A stretch of DNA of 64,000 bases from an uncultured Phaeodactylibacter sp. (GTDB taxonomy: Bacteria; Bacteroidota; Bacteroidia; Chitinophagales; Saprospiraceae), in assembly GCA_913057245.1 (NCBI GenBank), contig CAJXNH010000007.1, positions 1 to 64,000 of the forward strand. Reading direction: 5' to 3'. Within the stretch, counting starts at the first letter, position 1. Each line of letters begins with the position of its first letter. Below, piece by piece: positions 8,206 to 18,900 of this stretch. The translations under genes and the position numbers were made by a program. The notes under the pieces were generated by a model. The model did no database searches and had not been told where the DNA came from. It saw only the letters and a program-made list of their open reading frames with translations.

Positions 8206-9486
8206 CTAATGTGTGAACTGAGCTTCCTCTGTACTACCTTTCATGGCCACCGTAGAAGCATCCTGTTGTACAGTATTTTGCAGGAAGTCAAAATAGGTTG
8301 TACCTACAAAGGACTGATGCTTTACCGCAGCGAATCCGGTATTCTGTAACTCGAACTCCCGTTCCTGTAACTCACTATAACCTGCCATACCACGCGCTTT
8401 GTAGGCTTTGGACAGCTCAAACATAGACGTGTTCAGAGCATGAAAACCCGCCAAAGTGATGAACTGGAAGCGGTAACCGAGTGCAGCGAGGTCTTCGCGG
8501 AAGGTTAGCATCTGGTTTTCACTCAGATTGGCAGCCCAGTTGAAGGAAGGCGAGCAGTTGTATGCCAATAGCTTATCTGGATATTGTTCATGTATGGCCT
8601 GAGCAAATGCCCGGGCCTGCCCCAAGTCCGGATTGGAGGTTTCCATCCATAGTAAATCGGCGTAAGGTGCGTAGGACAACCCACGGCTAATGGCTTGTTC
8701 CAACCCACATCTAACCTTGAAAAAGCCTTCTGTGGTACGCACTTCACTCATCACAAAAGGCCGGTCACGCTGGTCAACATCAGAAGTGATTAAACTGGCA
8801 GCATCCGCATCTGTACGGGCAATGATTAGTGTAGGGGTACCTGCTACATCAGCTGCCAGGCGGGCAGCCACCAGTTTATTGATAGCTTCCTGCGTGGGGA
8901 CCAGCACCTTCCCCCCCAGGTGACCACACTTCTTGGCTGAAGAAAGTTGGTCTTCGAAGTGAACACCTGAAGCACCTGACTCTATAAGCCCGAGCATGAG
9001 CTCGTAGGCATTAAGATTACCACCGAAGCCTGCCTCTGCATCAGCGATAACAGGCACCATATAATCTTTGCCTCCTACACCACTAACCGATTGAATCTGG
9101 TCCCGGCGACGCAAGGCATTGTTGATACGGCGTACCACATTGGGCACTGAATTGGCTGGATAAAGGGATTGATCGGGGTACATAGTGCTGCCCAGGTTCG
9201 CATCAGCAGCGACCTGCCAGCCACTTAGGTAGATGGCTTCCAGCCCGGCTTCTACCTCCTGAATAGCCTGATTACCAGTTAATGCACCGAGCCCGGCAAT
9301 CCAGTCCTGAGTATGTAACTTATGCCAAAACTTCTTCGCTCCCTCCCTGGCCAACGTATACTCCATGTCCACTGACCCCCTAAGTTTGAGGACTTTCTCT
9401 GCAGAATAAGGACGCTCAATACCCTCCCAACGGGGATTGGTGAGCCAATCGCTTTTCAATTGCTGTACGCGGATGTCATTTTTCAT
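8206..9486 (-). CDS. aceA: Isocitrate lyase
   Basis: 426 aa from ATG 9486 ([14 protein letters not shown]); an upstream in-frame start at 9549 would add 21 unlikely residues. It splits isocitrate into glyoxylate and succinate, the first step of the glyoxylate shunt. The signature active-site loop KKCGH is present (catalytic C187), along with the metal-binding region around [10 protein letters not shown]. The length fits the short bacterial form. It follows malate synthase on the same strand with a 133-base gap, so the two form an aceB-aceA operon needed for growth on acetate or fatty acids. Confidence 0.96.
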   Translation of the reverse strand: MKNDIRVQQLKSDWLTNPRWEGIERPYSAEKVLKLRGSVDMEYTLAREGAKKFWHKLHTQDWIAGLGALTGNQAIQEVEAGLEAIYLSGWQVAADANLGSTMYPDQSLYPANSVPNVVRRINNALRRRDQIQSVSGVGGKDYMVPVIADAEAGFGGNLNAYELMLGLIESGASGVHFEDQLSSAKKCGHLGGKVLVPTQEAINKLVAARLAADVAGTPTLIIARTDADAASLITSDVDQRDRPFVMSEVRTTEGFFKVRCGLEQAISRGLSYAPYADLLWMETSNPDLGQARAFAQAIHEQYPDKLLAYNCSPSFNWAANLSENQMLTFREDLAALGYRFQFITLAGFHALNTSMFELSKAYKARGMAGYSELQEREFELQNTGFAAVKHQSFVGTTYFDFLQNTVQQDASTVAMKGSTEEAQFTH

Positions 9487-9619
9487 CGCTTGATAGTTTT
9501 GAATGCTCTTCACGATCAGGCATAGCTTGCCCGGCTGGCACAGGAGCACTGCACCAGATCGTGATTTGAAATAAATGTGATAAAATGACCGAGTGACCGT
9601 CTGGACTACCCGGATGAGA

Positions 9620-11233
9620 TTAATCGATCAGGTTATATGCTGGCAAAGTGAGAAACGCTATGTATTGCTCTGACTTTACCAGTCGGTCGAATAAATCGAT
9701 AGCTTCTGCGAAACGCCCCTGCTCGTAAGTTTCATAACCGACGTACGCTTTTATTTTTTGAAGCTCATCCTGTAAGAGCTCCCGGTAAAGTGAGTATGTA
9801 ACAGGGCGCCCATCGTCAAGCTGTGCTCCCGTGTGTATCCATTGCCAGACTTGAGTACGGGAAATCTCTGCCGTTGCTGCATCCTCCATTAGATGGTATA
9901 TGGCTGCTGCGCCATTCCCCCGCAGCCAGCTCTCAATATACAAGATACCAACGTTAATATTCAGCCGCAGCCCAGCTTCCGTAATTGTGCCCTTTGCCGG
10001 CCGGAGCAGGTCTGCAGCGACCACGTTCACATCTTCCCGCTTGCGGTTGATCTGATTTTTCCCAGGCATCAATTCATCAAATACGGCTTTGGCCACCGGA
10101 ACAAGTCCGGGGTGTGCGACCCAGGTGCCATCATGGCCGTCCAGAGCCTCGCGCTGTTTGTCCTCGCGTACTTTATTAAGAGCTACCTCATTTGCCGCCT
10201 CATCTCCTTTTATAGGGATTTGGGCTGCCATTCCACCCATAGCATGTACCGCCCGTCGGTGACAGGTTTGAATCACCAGCTGGGAATAAGCTTTCATAAA
10301 ATCCACCGTCATGCTCACCTGAGCACGGTCGGGGAGTATATAACCGGACAGATTACGCAACTTTTTAATATAGGAGAAGATATAATCCCAGCGCCCACAG
10401 TTTAGCCCTGCCGAGTGCTCCCGAAGTTCATAGAGTATTTCATGGAGCTCAAAGGAAGCCAGGATCGTCTCAATAAGCACTGTGGCTTTAATAGTTTTCC
10501 GGGGAATACCTACATAAGCTTGCGCAAATAAAAAAACATCATTCCATAAGCGGGCCTCAAGATGGCTTTCCAACTTCGGCAGGTAGAAATAAGGACCAGA
10601 GCCTTTTTGGATCAACGCCTGTGCATTATGAAAGAAATAAAGTCCAAAATCTACCAGGCTACCGCTCATCGGTTCCCCATCTGCAATGATGTGTTTTTCT
10701 TTGAGGTGCCAACCCCGAGGGCGTACTAGCAAGACCGCTGTTTGCGCCTGAAGTTGATATGACTTGCCCCGCTTTTTATCCTCAAACGTAATGTCGCCCC
10801 GGATAGCATCCCGGAGATTAATCTGCCCCTGAATGGTGTTCTGCCAGTTGGGTGTATTACTATCTTCAAAATCTGCCATAAAAGTTTTAGCGCCAGAGTT
10901 AAGCGCATTGATAATCATCTTACGCTCCACTGGGCCAGTAATTTCAACCCTCCGGTCAAGCAGGTCGGGCGGCAGTGGTGCCACCTGCCAGTCACTTTCA
11001 CGAATATGTTGCGTATGAGAAAGAAAATCCGGTAGCTTGCCCCGATCAATAGTTTGCTGCCGCTCTTCGCGCGCCTTTAGCAGTTGCAAACGGCGATCAT
11101 TAAAGTGGCGGTGCAGTGCTATGAGGAATTGCTGTGCTTCTTCTGTCAGGATTTCGGCGAAAGCCGGTTTAAAAGCACCATTAATTACCAGCCCATCGAC
11201 TGTAGCGTAATTTTCAAGGGTTAATGCATCCAT
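9620..11233 (-). CDS. aceB: Malate synthase A
   Basis: 537 aa, the normal length for the A form. It condenses glyoxylate with acetyl-CoA to malate, completing the glyoxylate shunt. Recognisable family stretches include [12 protein letters not shown], the signature around [15 protein letters not shown] and [20 protein letters not shown], and the catalytic [11 protein letters not shown] near the C-terminus. It is the first gene of the leftward aceB-aceA operon. A near-perfect palindrome lies 49-69 bases upstream (11282-11302) and a RamB-like regulator is divergent, so acetate- or fatty-acid-dependent control is likely. Confidence 0.96.
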   Translation of the reverse strand: MDALTLENYATVDGLVINGAFKPAFAEILTEEAQQFLIALHRHFNDRRLQLLKAREERQQTIDRGKLPDFLSHTQHIRESDWQVAPLPPDLLDRRVEITGPVERKMIINALNSGAKTFMADFEDSNTPNWQNTIQGQINLRDAIRGDITFEDKKRGKSYQLQAQTAVLLVRPRGWHLKEKHIIADGEPMSGSLVDFGLYFFHNAQALIQKGSGPYFYLPKLESHLEARLWNDVFLFAQAYVGIPRKTIKATVLIETILASFELHEILYELREHSAGLNCGRWDYIFSYIKKLRNLSGYILPDRAQVSMTVDFMKAYSQLVIQTCHRRAVHAMGGMAAQIPIKGDEAANEVALNKVREDKQREALDGHDGTWVAHPGLVPVAKAVFDELMPGKNQINRKREDVNVVAADLLRPAKGTITEAGLRLNINVGILYIESWLRGNGAAAIYHLMEDAATAEISRTQVWQWIHTGAQLDDGRPVTYSLYRELLQDELQKIKAYVGYETYEQGRFAEAIDLFDRLVKSEQYIAFLTLPAYNLID

Positions 11234-11281
11234 AAAATTCGTTTTTGTTATTCATGTACGCAATATGCGAATTATTATTCA

Positions 11282-11302
11282 TTTAGCGGAATTTCCGCTA
11301 AA
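11282..11302. promoter_or_regulatory. Palindromic operator candidate upstream of aceB
   Basis: Arms TTTAGCGGAA and TTCCGCTAAA, perfect 10-bp inverted repeats around a single central T. It lies between divergent aceB and the XRE regulator gene. A similar palindrome, TAGCGAA-TT-TTCGCTA, occurs upstream of the beta-oxidation operon (60621-60636), which argues for a shared transcription factor. Confidence 0.6.
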
Positions 11303-11343
11303 ACTAATTTTGGTAAATTCCTGTGCTTGTTTTTTTGATAGCG

Positions 11344-11355
11344 TACATTTGCAAA
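11344..11355 (+). promoter_or_regulatory. -7 promoter box / TTTGCAAA site before the RamB-like gene
   Basis: TACATTTG (11344-11351) matches the Bacteroidota -7 consensus TAnnTTTG and lies 77 bases before the regulator's start codon. The overlapping TTTGCAAA (11348-11355) equals the core motif reported for RamB/PccR-type regulators, which would fit autoregulation. The two readings cannot be separated from sequence alone, and no well-spaced TTG was found upstream. Confidence 0.4.
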
Positions 11356-11427
11356 GCGGTCACGCCCGCTGTACCTTTGCTGAACTATCCGAACTCTTAG
11401 ATTTGAATTCGTAATTAAACCCTCAAT

Positions 11428-12906
11428 ATGATCATCAAAGAGGATATCATCAAAATGATATTTGGGTTCAAAGTCAAATATCACCGTCAACAGCTTGGCT
11501 TGTCGCTTGAAGAACTCGCCAAATCGTCCGGCTTATCCAAATCTTACGTTCACGATATTGAAAGAGGTAAAAAATACCCCAAAGTCCAGCGGATTGATGC
11601 ACTGGCAAAAGCCCTAGGTGTAGATTATGACTATATGGTCTCGATGCGGGCGTCGAAAAAATTACAACCTATTGTGGACTTGCTTAGCTCAGAATTCATC
11701 AAGGAATTCCCATTGGATCAGTTTGGCATCAGCCCTGACAAATTATTCGAGCTATTCTCTAATACACCAGACAAGGTGAACGCTTTTATTAATACCATCT
11801 TCAAGGTCACCCGAAATTATCAAATGCAGCGGGAACACTTATATTTAGCAGCCTTACGCTCCTATCAAGATATGTACAACAACTACTTTTTGGAATTGGA
11901 ACAAGCCGTACGAAATTTCCGTAAGGAAAATGGCCTGCCCCGCATACTAACTGGCCTGCCAAATGTTTTACGCAAGCTGCTTGAGGAGCGATATGATATA
12001 AAAGTCAACGATCAGTTGATGACTACAGTACCGGAACTGAATGGGCAGCGGTCTTTTTTCCAAGCTAAGAGTCAAACTCTTTATCTTGACGGAAAGCTCA
12101 CAGACGCTCAACAAAATTTCCTTTTAGCCCGGGAGCTGGCTTTTCAGTACCTAAACCTATCTACGAGGCCTTACTTTACCCGAATTGTACAAATGGACTC
12201 CTTCGAGCGTCTGCTCAGTAACTTCCGGGCATCTTATTTTGCTGTAGCTTTGCTAATGGATGAAGACAGTGTGGTAGAAGATATCCGCAAATTCGCTCAA
12301 AAAGTTAGTTGGTCACCAGATTACCTGCATCAGCTCCTTAGTAAATATAATGCCACACCTGAAACGCTTCTGCAGCGCTGGACAAACCTTTTGCCTCAAC
12401 ATTTCGGAATCAACGACTTATTCTTCATCCGACTAGTGGGGGCTGAAGGACTACAGCACTTTCGTATGACCAAAGAGCTACATCTCTCTCAAATACACAA
12501 TCCTTATGCCAACCAACTTAACGAACACTACTGTCGCCGCTGGGTGTCTGTAAATATCATAAAACAGCTGAAGTCAGGGCTGAAGCCCACTACTTTACCT
12601 ATTATAAATGCGCAGATCTCATCTTACTGGCAAACCGAAAACCGCTATCTGTGCATCTCCATTGCTAAACCGGATTTCCATATCCCTGCTCGGGGGGTCA
12701 GTGTCACAATTGGGCTGATGGTGAATAGTAGGCTTAGAGAACGTTTCCGTTTCCTCAGCAGTCCTGATCTGGAAACACGCCTGGTGCACACCACCTGTGA
12801 GCGCTGCGGGATCACAAATTGCGAAGCCCGGGCAGTAACACCTGCTTTTCTGGAAGCACAACAGCGCAAAGTGGATATCCTAAAAGCTGGGCAGCAATTA
12901 CCTTAG
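11428..12906 (+). CDS. XRE/ScfR-family regulator (RamB-like)
   Basis: 492 aa. An N-terminal helix-turn-helix (about 19-70; LSLEELAKSSGLSKSYVHDIE) is followed by an ImmA/IrrE-like region. There the metalloprotease HExxH is degenerate (ARELAFQYL, near 235). The C-terminal domain ends in a cysteine cluster (CERCGITNCEARA) typical of the short-chain fatty acyl regulators that include RamB and PccR. In actinobacteria and proteobacteria these control isocitrate lyase, acetate activation or propionyl-CoA carboxylase. Divergence from aceB-aceA makes control of the glyoxylate shunt the most likely job; the effector would be an acyl-CoA or related metabolite (inference). An internal start at 11455 (MIFGFKVK) is also possible. 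Confidence 0.85.
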   Translation: MIIKEDIIKMIFGFKVKYHRQQLGLSLEELAKSSGLSKSYVHDIERGKKYPKVQRIDALAKALGVDYDYMVSMRASKKLQPIVDLLSSEFIKEFPLDQFGISPDKLFELFSNTPDKVNAFINTIFKVTRNYQMQREHLYLAALRSYQDMYNNYFLELEQAVRNFRKENGLPRILTGLPNVLRKLLEERYDIKVNDQLMTTVPELNGQRSFFQAKSQTLYLDGKLTDAQQNFLLARELAFQYLNLSTRPYFTRIVQMDSFERLLSNFRASYFAVALLMDEDSVVEDIRKFAQKVSWSPDYLHQLLSKYNATPETLLQRWTNLLPQHFGINDLFFIRLVGAEGLQHFRMTKELHLSQIHNPYANQLNEHYCRRWVSVNIIKQLKSGLKPTTLPIINAQISSYWQTENRYLCISIAKPDFHIPARGVSVTIGLMVNSRLRERFRFLSSPDLETRLVHTTCERCGITNCEARAVTPAFLEAQQRKVDILKAGQQLP

Positions 12907-13035
12907 TAATACGATATTTCACACAGCCTTATTTAATGAAGTGTTCGGCCAGATAGGCACCAATAAAGAGAAAACTCAAAAGGCGCTGCTGATATTCCTA
13001 AGCTTTAGACTTGGTTCGCCACCAGAATTATCAGT

Positions 13036-14871
13036 TCACTTCCTCCGCTTCGCCCCTTCCATAGCAGGGAGCATAGGTGCATTCTTTTCCTGGTACGGCC
13101 CCATACTGCGAAGGATGGAATCCAGCAGGCCGATAGCCTGAGTGATGTAGGCGCCTTTGTTGAGCATGACGCACTCCGCCCGTTGCGCCATCACAGCGTC
13201 TGTGATTTCGGCCCGGCTGGGGATGCCTTTCTTAGCGAGGTTTTCCAGTACCTGTGTAGCCCAGATGTCTGGCAGGTGGGCCGCCTGGCAGAGTGACATG
13301 ATCTCTTCCTGTACCCGGCCGATTTGGTCCCAGCCGGCCTCGATGGCTAGGTCTCCCCGGGCAATCATCACACCGATGGGGTAAACGGCCATGCCTTCTA
13401 ACAAGATGTCAACGAGGTTGTCAAAGCCGGCCTGGGTTTCGATTTTAAGGATGATCCCTATGCCGTTGGCAGCGCCAAGTTGATCAAGCTCATTGATCAA
13501 GTCGCGCACGTCCTGAGGGCTGTTGACGAAAGACAGGTTGACAACATCTGCATATTCGGCTACGAAGGGCAGGTCTTTGCGGTCTTTAGTCGTCAGGCCA
13601 CGGATGCTCAGCTTGCTGTCGGGGAAATTGATGCCCTTATCGGCCCGGAGTTTGCCGCCGCCTTCTTTGGTGTGGAGGATTTCGACATACAACTCGCCAT
13701 CCTTTACCTCGCGGATCACCCCTTCGATTTGTCCGTCGTCGAAAAGGATGGGTTCACCAGCTTTCACCTGTTCAAAAACCTCCTCAGAAGTACAGGAAAT
13801 GTGAGCGACCTCCGTAAGCTGCCCATTCTCATCGTATTTGGCGGACTCCCCCAGCTCGTTGGAACGGTGAATGCGCAGGATGTCGCCCGTGGTCAGCAAA
13901 ATGGGGGCTTCCAATGGCGGCAGCACACCTACGGTCAGCGGACGCGATTTAAATTTCTTATCGGTAAAGAGCTGACTGCCCTCCCCCAGGTAAACGGTAC
14001 GGTAGGCTTCGGCAAGACAGCCATCATCGAGCACCTGTGTAATCCGGAACTGACGCTTCTTATGGCGGGTATCCCGGCAGTACAGTTTGTCGCCAGGTTT
14101 CATTTTCTTGAGCTCTACGGAAGACAGCGGCAGGTGCGGATAAGGCTTGGTGGGATGCGGAGCCGGGGCGATCCACACTTCCACCGGTTGCTTGACCCGC
14201 CCCAGGCTATCCTTGGGGGTTTTGAAACGGCGCACCTTAGGGCCAGGTTGCAACTCACCGGTGCGGATTTTGGGGCCGGCGAGGTCCATAGCGACCTGAC
14301 AGTGGACGCCGAGCGCGCGGGAGGCCGTCCGTACATTCGCAATCATCTTCTTCCAGGCTTCGGGCCCGTCGTGGGCGCAGTTGATCCGGGCACAGTTCAT
14401 GCCTTTGTGAACCATTTCATAGACTAGCTCGGGCTGTTCGGCGGCTTCACCGGGCAGGGTTACCATAATGCGGGTACGCCGCCCTTCGGTGCGGTAGCCC
14501 AGCAGCTTCCGGGTATGGGTACGCACGATTTCCTGCGCCTTGGTGATCGTGAGATTGACACGTTCCTTTTCCACGAATTCGCCCAGGAGCAATGCACGGA
14601 GTATGGTGGCGGTTACCGAGAGGCTGGCCATGGTATGCCCTTCGGCTTTAGCCAGGCGGGAAAGCCCCATTCGGCCAAGTTGCTTCTGCAACTCCCGGAT
14701 ATCAAAGCTGCGCAAGGTGCGGTAGTGGATCAGGTTTTTCGCGGAAGCCAGCAGGTTAGAGTGGATGCGGCTCAGCACCTCAGCGTACTCCAGCTCTTTG
14801 GATTGGGCAGTCCGCTCGATGGTTTCCACCTGCTCTAGCATGGATTGGATATTGGGTTGGTCTTGAAGCAT
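13036..14871 (-). CDS. pyk: Pyruvate kinase, large variant with N-terminal extension
   Basis: 611 aa. The catalytic barrel is recognisable: MNCARINCAHDG (substrate arginine), DLAGPKIRTGEL, KIETQAGFDN and MIARGDLAIEAGWDQIGRVQEEI. It would convert phosphoenolpyruvate and ADP to pyruvate and ATP. It differs from standard enzymes in two ways: an N-terminal extension of about 125 residues with no recognised fold, and a chain that ends shortly after the barrel, so the usual C-terminal allosteric domain is missing. The B-domain region is also enlarged. It follows the HD hydrolase gene with a 10-base gap and is probably in one leftward operon with it. Confidence 0.87.
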   Translation of the reverse strand: MLQDQPNIQSMLEQVETIERTAQSKELEYAEVLSRIHSNLLASAKNLIHYRTLRSFDIRELQKQLGRMGLSRLAKAEGHTMASLSVTATILRALLLGEFVEKERVNLTITKAQEIVRTHTRKLLGYRTEGRRTRIMVTLPGEAAEQPELVYEMVHKGMNCARINCAHDGPEAWKKMIANVRTASRALGVHCQVAMDLAGPKIRTGELQPGPKVRRFKTPKDSLGRVKQPVEVWIAPAPHPTKPYPHLPLSSVELKKMKPGDKLYCRDTRHKKRQFRITQVLDDGCLAEAYRTVYLGEGSQLFTDKKFKSRPLTVGVLPPLEAPILLTTGDILRIHRSNELGESAKYDENGQLTEVAHISCTSEEVFEQVKAGEPILFDDGQIEGVIREVKDGELYVEILHTKEGGGKLRADKGINFPDSKLSIRGLTTKDRKDLPFVAEYADVVNLSFVNSPQDVRDLINELDQLGAANGIGIILKIETQAGFDNLVDILLEGMAVYPIGVMIARGDLAIEAGWDQIGRVQEEIMSLCQAAHLPDIWATQVLENLAKKGIPSRAEITDAVMAQRAECVMLNKGAYITQAIGLLDSILRSMGPYQEKNAPMLPAMEGAKRRK

Positions 14872-14881
14872 GAGGATGGAT

Positions 14882-15439
14882 TTATTGCTGACGCTGTTTT
14901 TCTAATTCCTGAGCGGCCCATTCTGCTGTTTGCCAAAACCACTGGTCCAATCGTGGGTGCTCCCCTTTAATAATCGCTGCAATCTGCTCTGAGTTCTTCA
15001 GGTAAGCCTCTTTTTTGTCCAAAGTCCAGTCGAGCGGGTAAGAAAAGATATCCTCAATATTGGAAGCCTTGTCCGCCAGGCGGATGATTCGGGCGCCACG
15101 GCTTAGTTGAGCGGCGGTTTCCAGTTGCCGTTGTTTTCGCACCTCATAAGGCAGGCTCATATCATCGGTGAGTTCCATAACGATAGCTGCTACTTCATGA
15201 CCAAAACGTTCAGCCAGTTCCTCCCCGGTCACGTCGGTGTCTTCCACAATATCGTGAAGCACGGCGGCAAGCAGTAGCGTATCTTCTGTAAACCCACAGC
15301 GGTTCACCAAGCCGTTGGTCACTTTAATCAGGTGGTTGATGTAAGGCAGGCGGCTATAGCCCCCGCGGCGGTCGTATTGGTGCTTCACCGCAGCAAACTG
15401 AAGGGCTTCTAAAAGTTCCGGAAGCGCAAGTGCAAACAT
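14882..15439 (-). CDS. HD-domain hydrolase, MESH1-like ((p)ppGpp hydrolase family)
   Basis: 185 aa from ATG 15439 (MFALALPELL). The HD metal site is seen as H36 (YINH), H62-D63 and E66-D67 (VLHDIVEDT) and the aspartate of RLADKASN. The segment TDDMSLPYEVRKQRQLE is close to small alarmone hydrolases of the MESH1 type, which lack synthetase and regulatory domains. The likely reaction is removal of the 3'-pyrophosphate of (p)ppGpp, or NADPH dephosphorylation as reported for animal MESH1. It is upstream of pyruvate kinase with only 10 bases between, suggesting co-expression. Confidence 0.85.
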   Translation of the reverse strand: MFALALPELLEALQFAAVKHQYDRRGGYSRLPYINHLIKVTNGLVNRCGFTEDTLLLAAVLHDIVEDTDVTGEELAERFGHEVAAIVMELTDDMSLPYEVRKQRQLETAAQLSRGARIIRLADKASNIEDIFSYPLDWTLDKKEAYLKNSEQIAAIIKGEHPRLDQWFWQTAEWAAQELEKQRQQ

Positions 15440-15952
15440 ACTTTTTGCTTTTGAATGGGGAAGATAACAGGATTGCCCCGGAATAAAGCAGATCAGAGTT
15501 AAGCCCAAGGCATCATTTATATCATTAAAAAATCTAGTTTCCCTCAGGCCTGAAAAACATTACTTTATTTTAAAATATAAATTTCAGCCAAATTAAATCT
15601 TAAATCAGCAAATTAACATCCTCTAATAAAAGTAGTCCTTCCTTACCAAATCATCATTTTGAAATCGTATTTCATTCAACTTTTTCAATACCTATCCCGT
15701 TCTATTAATGGCTTTGCATTAGGAATCCTTCATTCCCTTTCCGTATCTTCGAAAGCTCACAGTCGCCAACCCTCAAAAAAACCAAGTTTAAACAGACCGA
15801 GCCCTACCAAACCAACCAAACCAAAACGTAGCCAGGGAAGAGCTAAATCCATTGGCTCCGGTTACAAACTTACCTGGCTTTCCGAATTTACAAGACCCGG
15901 CTGAGGTGACCACACATTTCAGCTCTATTTTCTGACGCTTACAATTGATCGT
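15440..15952. other. Long AT-rich intergenic region ahead of gltB
   Basis: 513 bases between divergent genes. It is AT-rich on the left, with CCAAAC-type repeats around 15805-15830. A TATCTTCG at 15744-15751 is a one-mismatch -7 box for gltB, but without a well-placed TTG. An 81-codon reading frame (15659-15904) is biased to Pro, Ser and Lys with no recognisable features and is not called as a gene. A long regulated leader for glutamate synthase is plausible. Confidence 0.45.
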
Positions 15953-18900
15953 ATGAGTGAACCTCAGCAAAAAGGGCTATATGTCCCGGAACTCGAAAAA
16001 GATTCTTGCGGTACCGGATTGATCGCCAACCTGAATGGGATTAAATCACATAAAGTCATCGAAGATGCCCTGACCATGCTCACCAATATGGAGCACCGGG
16101 GCGCCTGTGGCTGCGAGCCGAATACAGGCGATGGTGCTGGCATTCTGATTCAGACGCCACACGCATTTTTCGCCAAGAAATGTAAGGAGCAGGGATTTGA
16201 ACTGCCCGAATTTGGCAAATATGGCGTGGGCGTGGTCTTCTTTCCGGCCGACCGCAACCTGCGCAGACAGTGCCGGGTCCTTTTTGATGACTATATCGAT
16301 GAGCTGGGCTTTGACCTGCTTGGATATCGTAAAATACCTACCGACCACGAGGAACTGGGCGAGTCAGCGGTCTCGGTGGAGCCACGTATGGAGCAGGTTT
16401 TTGTGGCGCCTAAAGAACCTATGGAGCCTAAAGCCCTGGAGCGCAGGCTATACGTACTGCGTAAGTTCTCCACCCATACCATTCACAATACTTACCCACA
16501 GTCTAAAGATCAGTTTTACCTGGCTTCTTTTTCTTACAAGACGGTGGTTTACAAAGGACAGCTGACGACTTATCAGCTCCGACCTTATTTCCCTGATTTG
16601 CACGATGAACTGTGTGAATCTGCTATTGCACTCATCCACAGCCGTTTTTCCACCAATACAGTCCCCAAGTGGAAGTTGGCGCAACCTTTCCGGTACATCG
16701 CGCACAACGGAGAGATTAACACCATCATGGGCAACCTCAACTGGTGGGCCTCTAAGGAAGGGCTGCTCAAATCCACCCTGTTCACAGAGGAAGAACTGGA
16801 AAAGCTAAAGCCTATTTGTGGAGAGAGCCTTTCCGATTCTGCCAACTTTGACAACGTGCTGGAGTTTTTGGTCCTGGGCGGTATGTCGCTGCCCCATGCG
16901 CTGATGCTGATGATCCCTGAAGCCTGGCAGCACGACGAGCAAATGGAGGACTACAAGCGGGCCTTTTACGAATACAACCGGACCATCATGGAGCCCTGGG
17001 ATGGCCCGGCTTCCATCTGCTTTACCGATGGGATTCTGGTGGGGGCCACACTTGACCGAAACGGGCTGCGCCCCTCCCGCTACTGCCTGACCGAAGATAA
17101 TGTGCTCATTGTAGCCTCTGAAGCAGGGGCGCTGCCGGTAGATCAGAGCAAGGTGGTGACCAAGGGCCGGCTTCAGCCCGGCAAAATCCTCATTGCCGAC
17201 CTGGATGAGCACCGTGTTATTGGGGATACGGAGTTAAAAGATGTGATTTGCCAGCGCCTGCCCTATCGGGAATGGCTGGACCAAAACCGGGTGAGCCTTA
17301 AAGACCTCCCTGTTCAGCAGCCTGCCAAAGTGGAATTTGATCAGACGACGCTGCTGCGCAATCAGCAAATGCATGGATTTACGAAGGAAGACCTCAAGGT
17401 GGTCATCGGGCCGATGATTGAGGCAGGCAAAGACCCACTGGGCTCAATGGGCGCAGATACGCCCCTTGCTGTTTTGTCTAAGCAGTCGCAACACCTGGCC
17501 AACTACTTCAAGCAGCTCTTTGCCCAGGTGACCAACCCACCGATAGACCCCATCCGCGAGCGCTCAGTGATGTCATTGTATGCGATGCTGGGCGGTAGCA
17601 GCAATATACTGGACATCAATGCAGACCGGGCTAAGTTCATCCACCTGGACTCTCCTCTGCTGACCAATGAAGACCTTAGCAAAGTTAAATACATCAACCA
17701 CCCCGACTTCAAGTCCGGTGTGATTGATATCGTATTCAAAGCTGGCAAGCAGGGCGGCCTCCTTCAGGCAGCTATCGACCATGTGTGTGGAGTAGCCGAG
17801 GACCTGGTCCGCAACGGCTCCAATATCCTGATCCTGTCTGACCGGAATGCGGGCCCTTATCAGGCTCCAATCCCGTCCCTGCTGGCTGTAGGTGCTGTGC
17901 ACCATCATCTGATTCAGAAAGGGCTGCGCAGCCTCACTTCCATTGTAGTGGAAGCCGGAGACGTTCGTGAGGCGCATCACTACGCCACGCTCATTGGGTA
18001 CGGGGCCAGTGCGATCAATCCGTATATGGCCTATGCCTCTATTGCTCAGCTGTATGGCAAAGGGGTGTTTGAGAACAGCAAGACGCTGGACGAGGTCATC
18101 AATACCTATAATAAGGCGATTGGCAAAGGATTGCTGAAGATCATGTCCAAAATTGGCATTTCCACCTTGCAGTCCTATCAGGGTGCTCAGATTTTCGAAG
18201 TCCTGGGACTAAATAAAGAAGTCGTCGAGAAATGCTTCCGGGGTTCAATTTCCCGGATTCAGGGCATAGGCTTCGATGGCATTGCGGAAGAAGCCATGGT
18301 CAGGCACCGTATGGCATTTCCGGAAAACGGTGGTCAAAACCCAAGATTGGAAGTGGGTGGGGTATACCAATGGAAGCGCCGTGGAGAAGCACACCTGTTT
18401 AGTCCTCAGGCGATTCATCTGCTGCAGTTTGCTACCCGTACCGGGGACTATAAAACGTATAAAAAATACGCCAGGCTCATAGATGACCAAGCGGAGCAGG
18501 CGTTGACCTTGCGGGGCCTGCTCACTTTCCGCCGGGGGGAGAAAGTCCCACTTAAAGAAGTGGAGCCCGCGGAATCCATCATGACCCGCTTTGCAACGGG
18601 CGCGATGTCCTTTGGTTCTATTTCCCATGAAGCCCACGCTACGCTGGCCGTTGCAATGAATCGGATTGGCGCTAAGAGCAATAGTGGGGAAGGCGGGGAA
18701 GACGAGGTCCGTTTTGAGCGTAAAGAAAATGGCGACTGGGAACGTTCCGCCATCAAGCAGGTGGCTTCGGGCCGGTTTGGCGTGACGAGCCACTACCTGA
18801 CCAACGCCGATGAGCTACAGATTAAGATGGCTCAGGGGGCTAAGCCAGGAGAAGGCGGACAGTTGCCCGGGCATAAGGTGGACGACTGGATTGGACGCGT

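Noticed and set aside
11348..11355. TTTGCAAA as proof of RamB binding
   Set aside because: The same bases complete a TAnnTTTG promoter box, which is frequent in this phylum, and there is only one copy, so it is kept as a hint and not as a firm operator.
13480..14427. 315-codon plus-strand frame within pyruvate kinase
   Set aside because: Mirror frame of the kinase gene; no motif and no ribosome-binding context.
15659..15904. 81-codon frame upstream of gltB
   Set aside because: Composition is dominated by Ser, Pro and Lys from AT-rich and CCAAAC-repeat DNA, with no recognisable motif and no clear start signal; better viewed as leader DNA.
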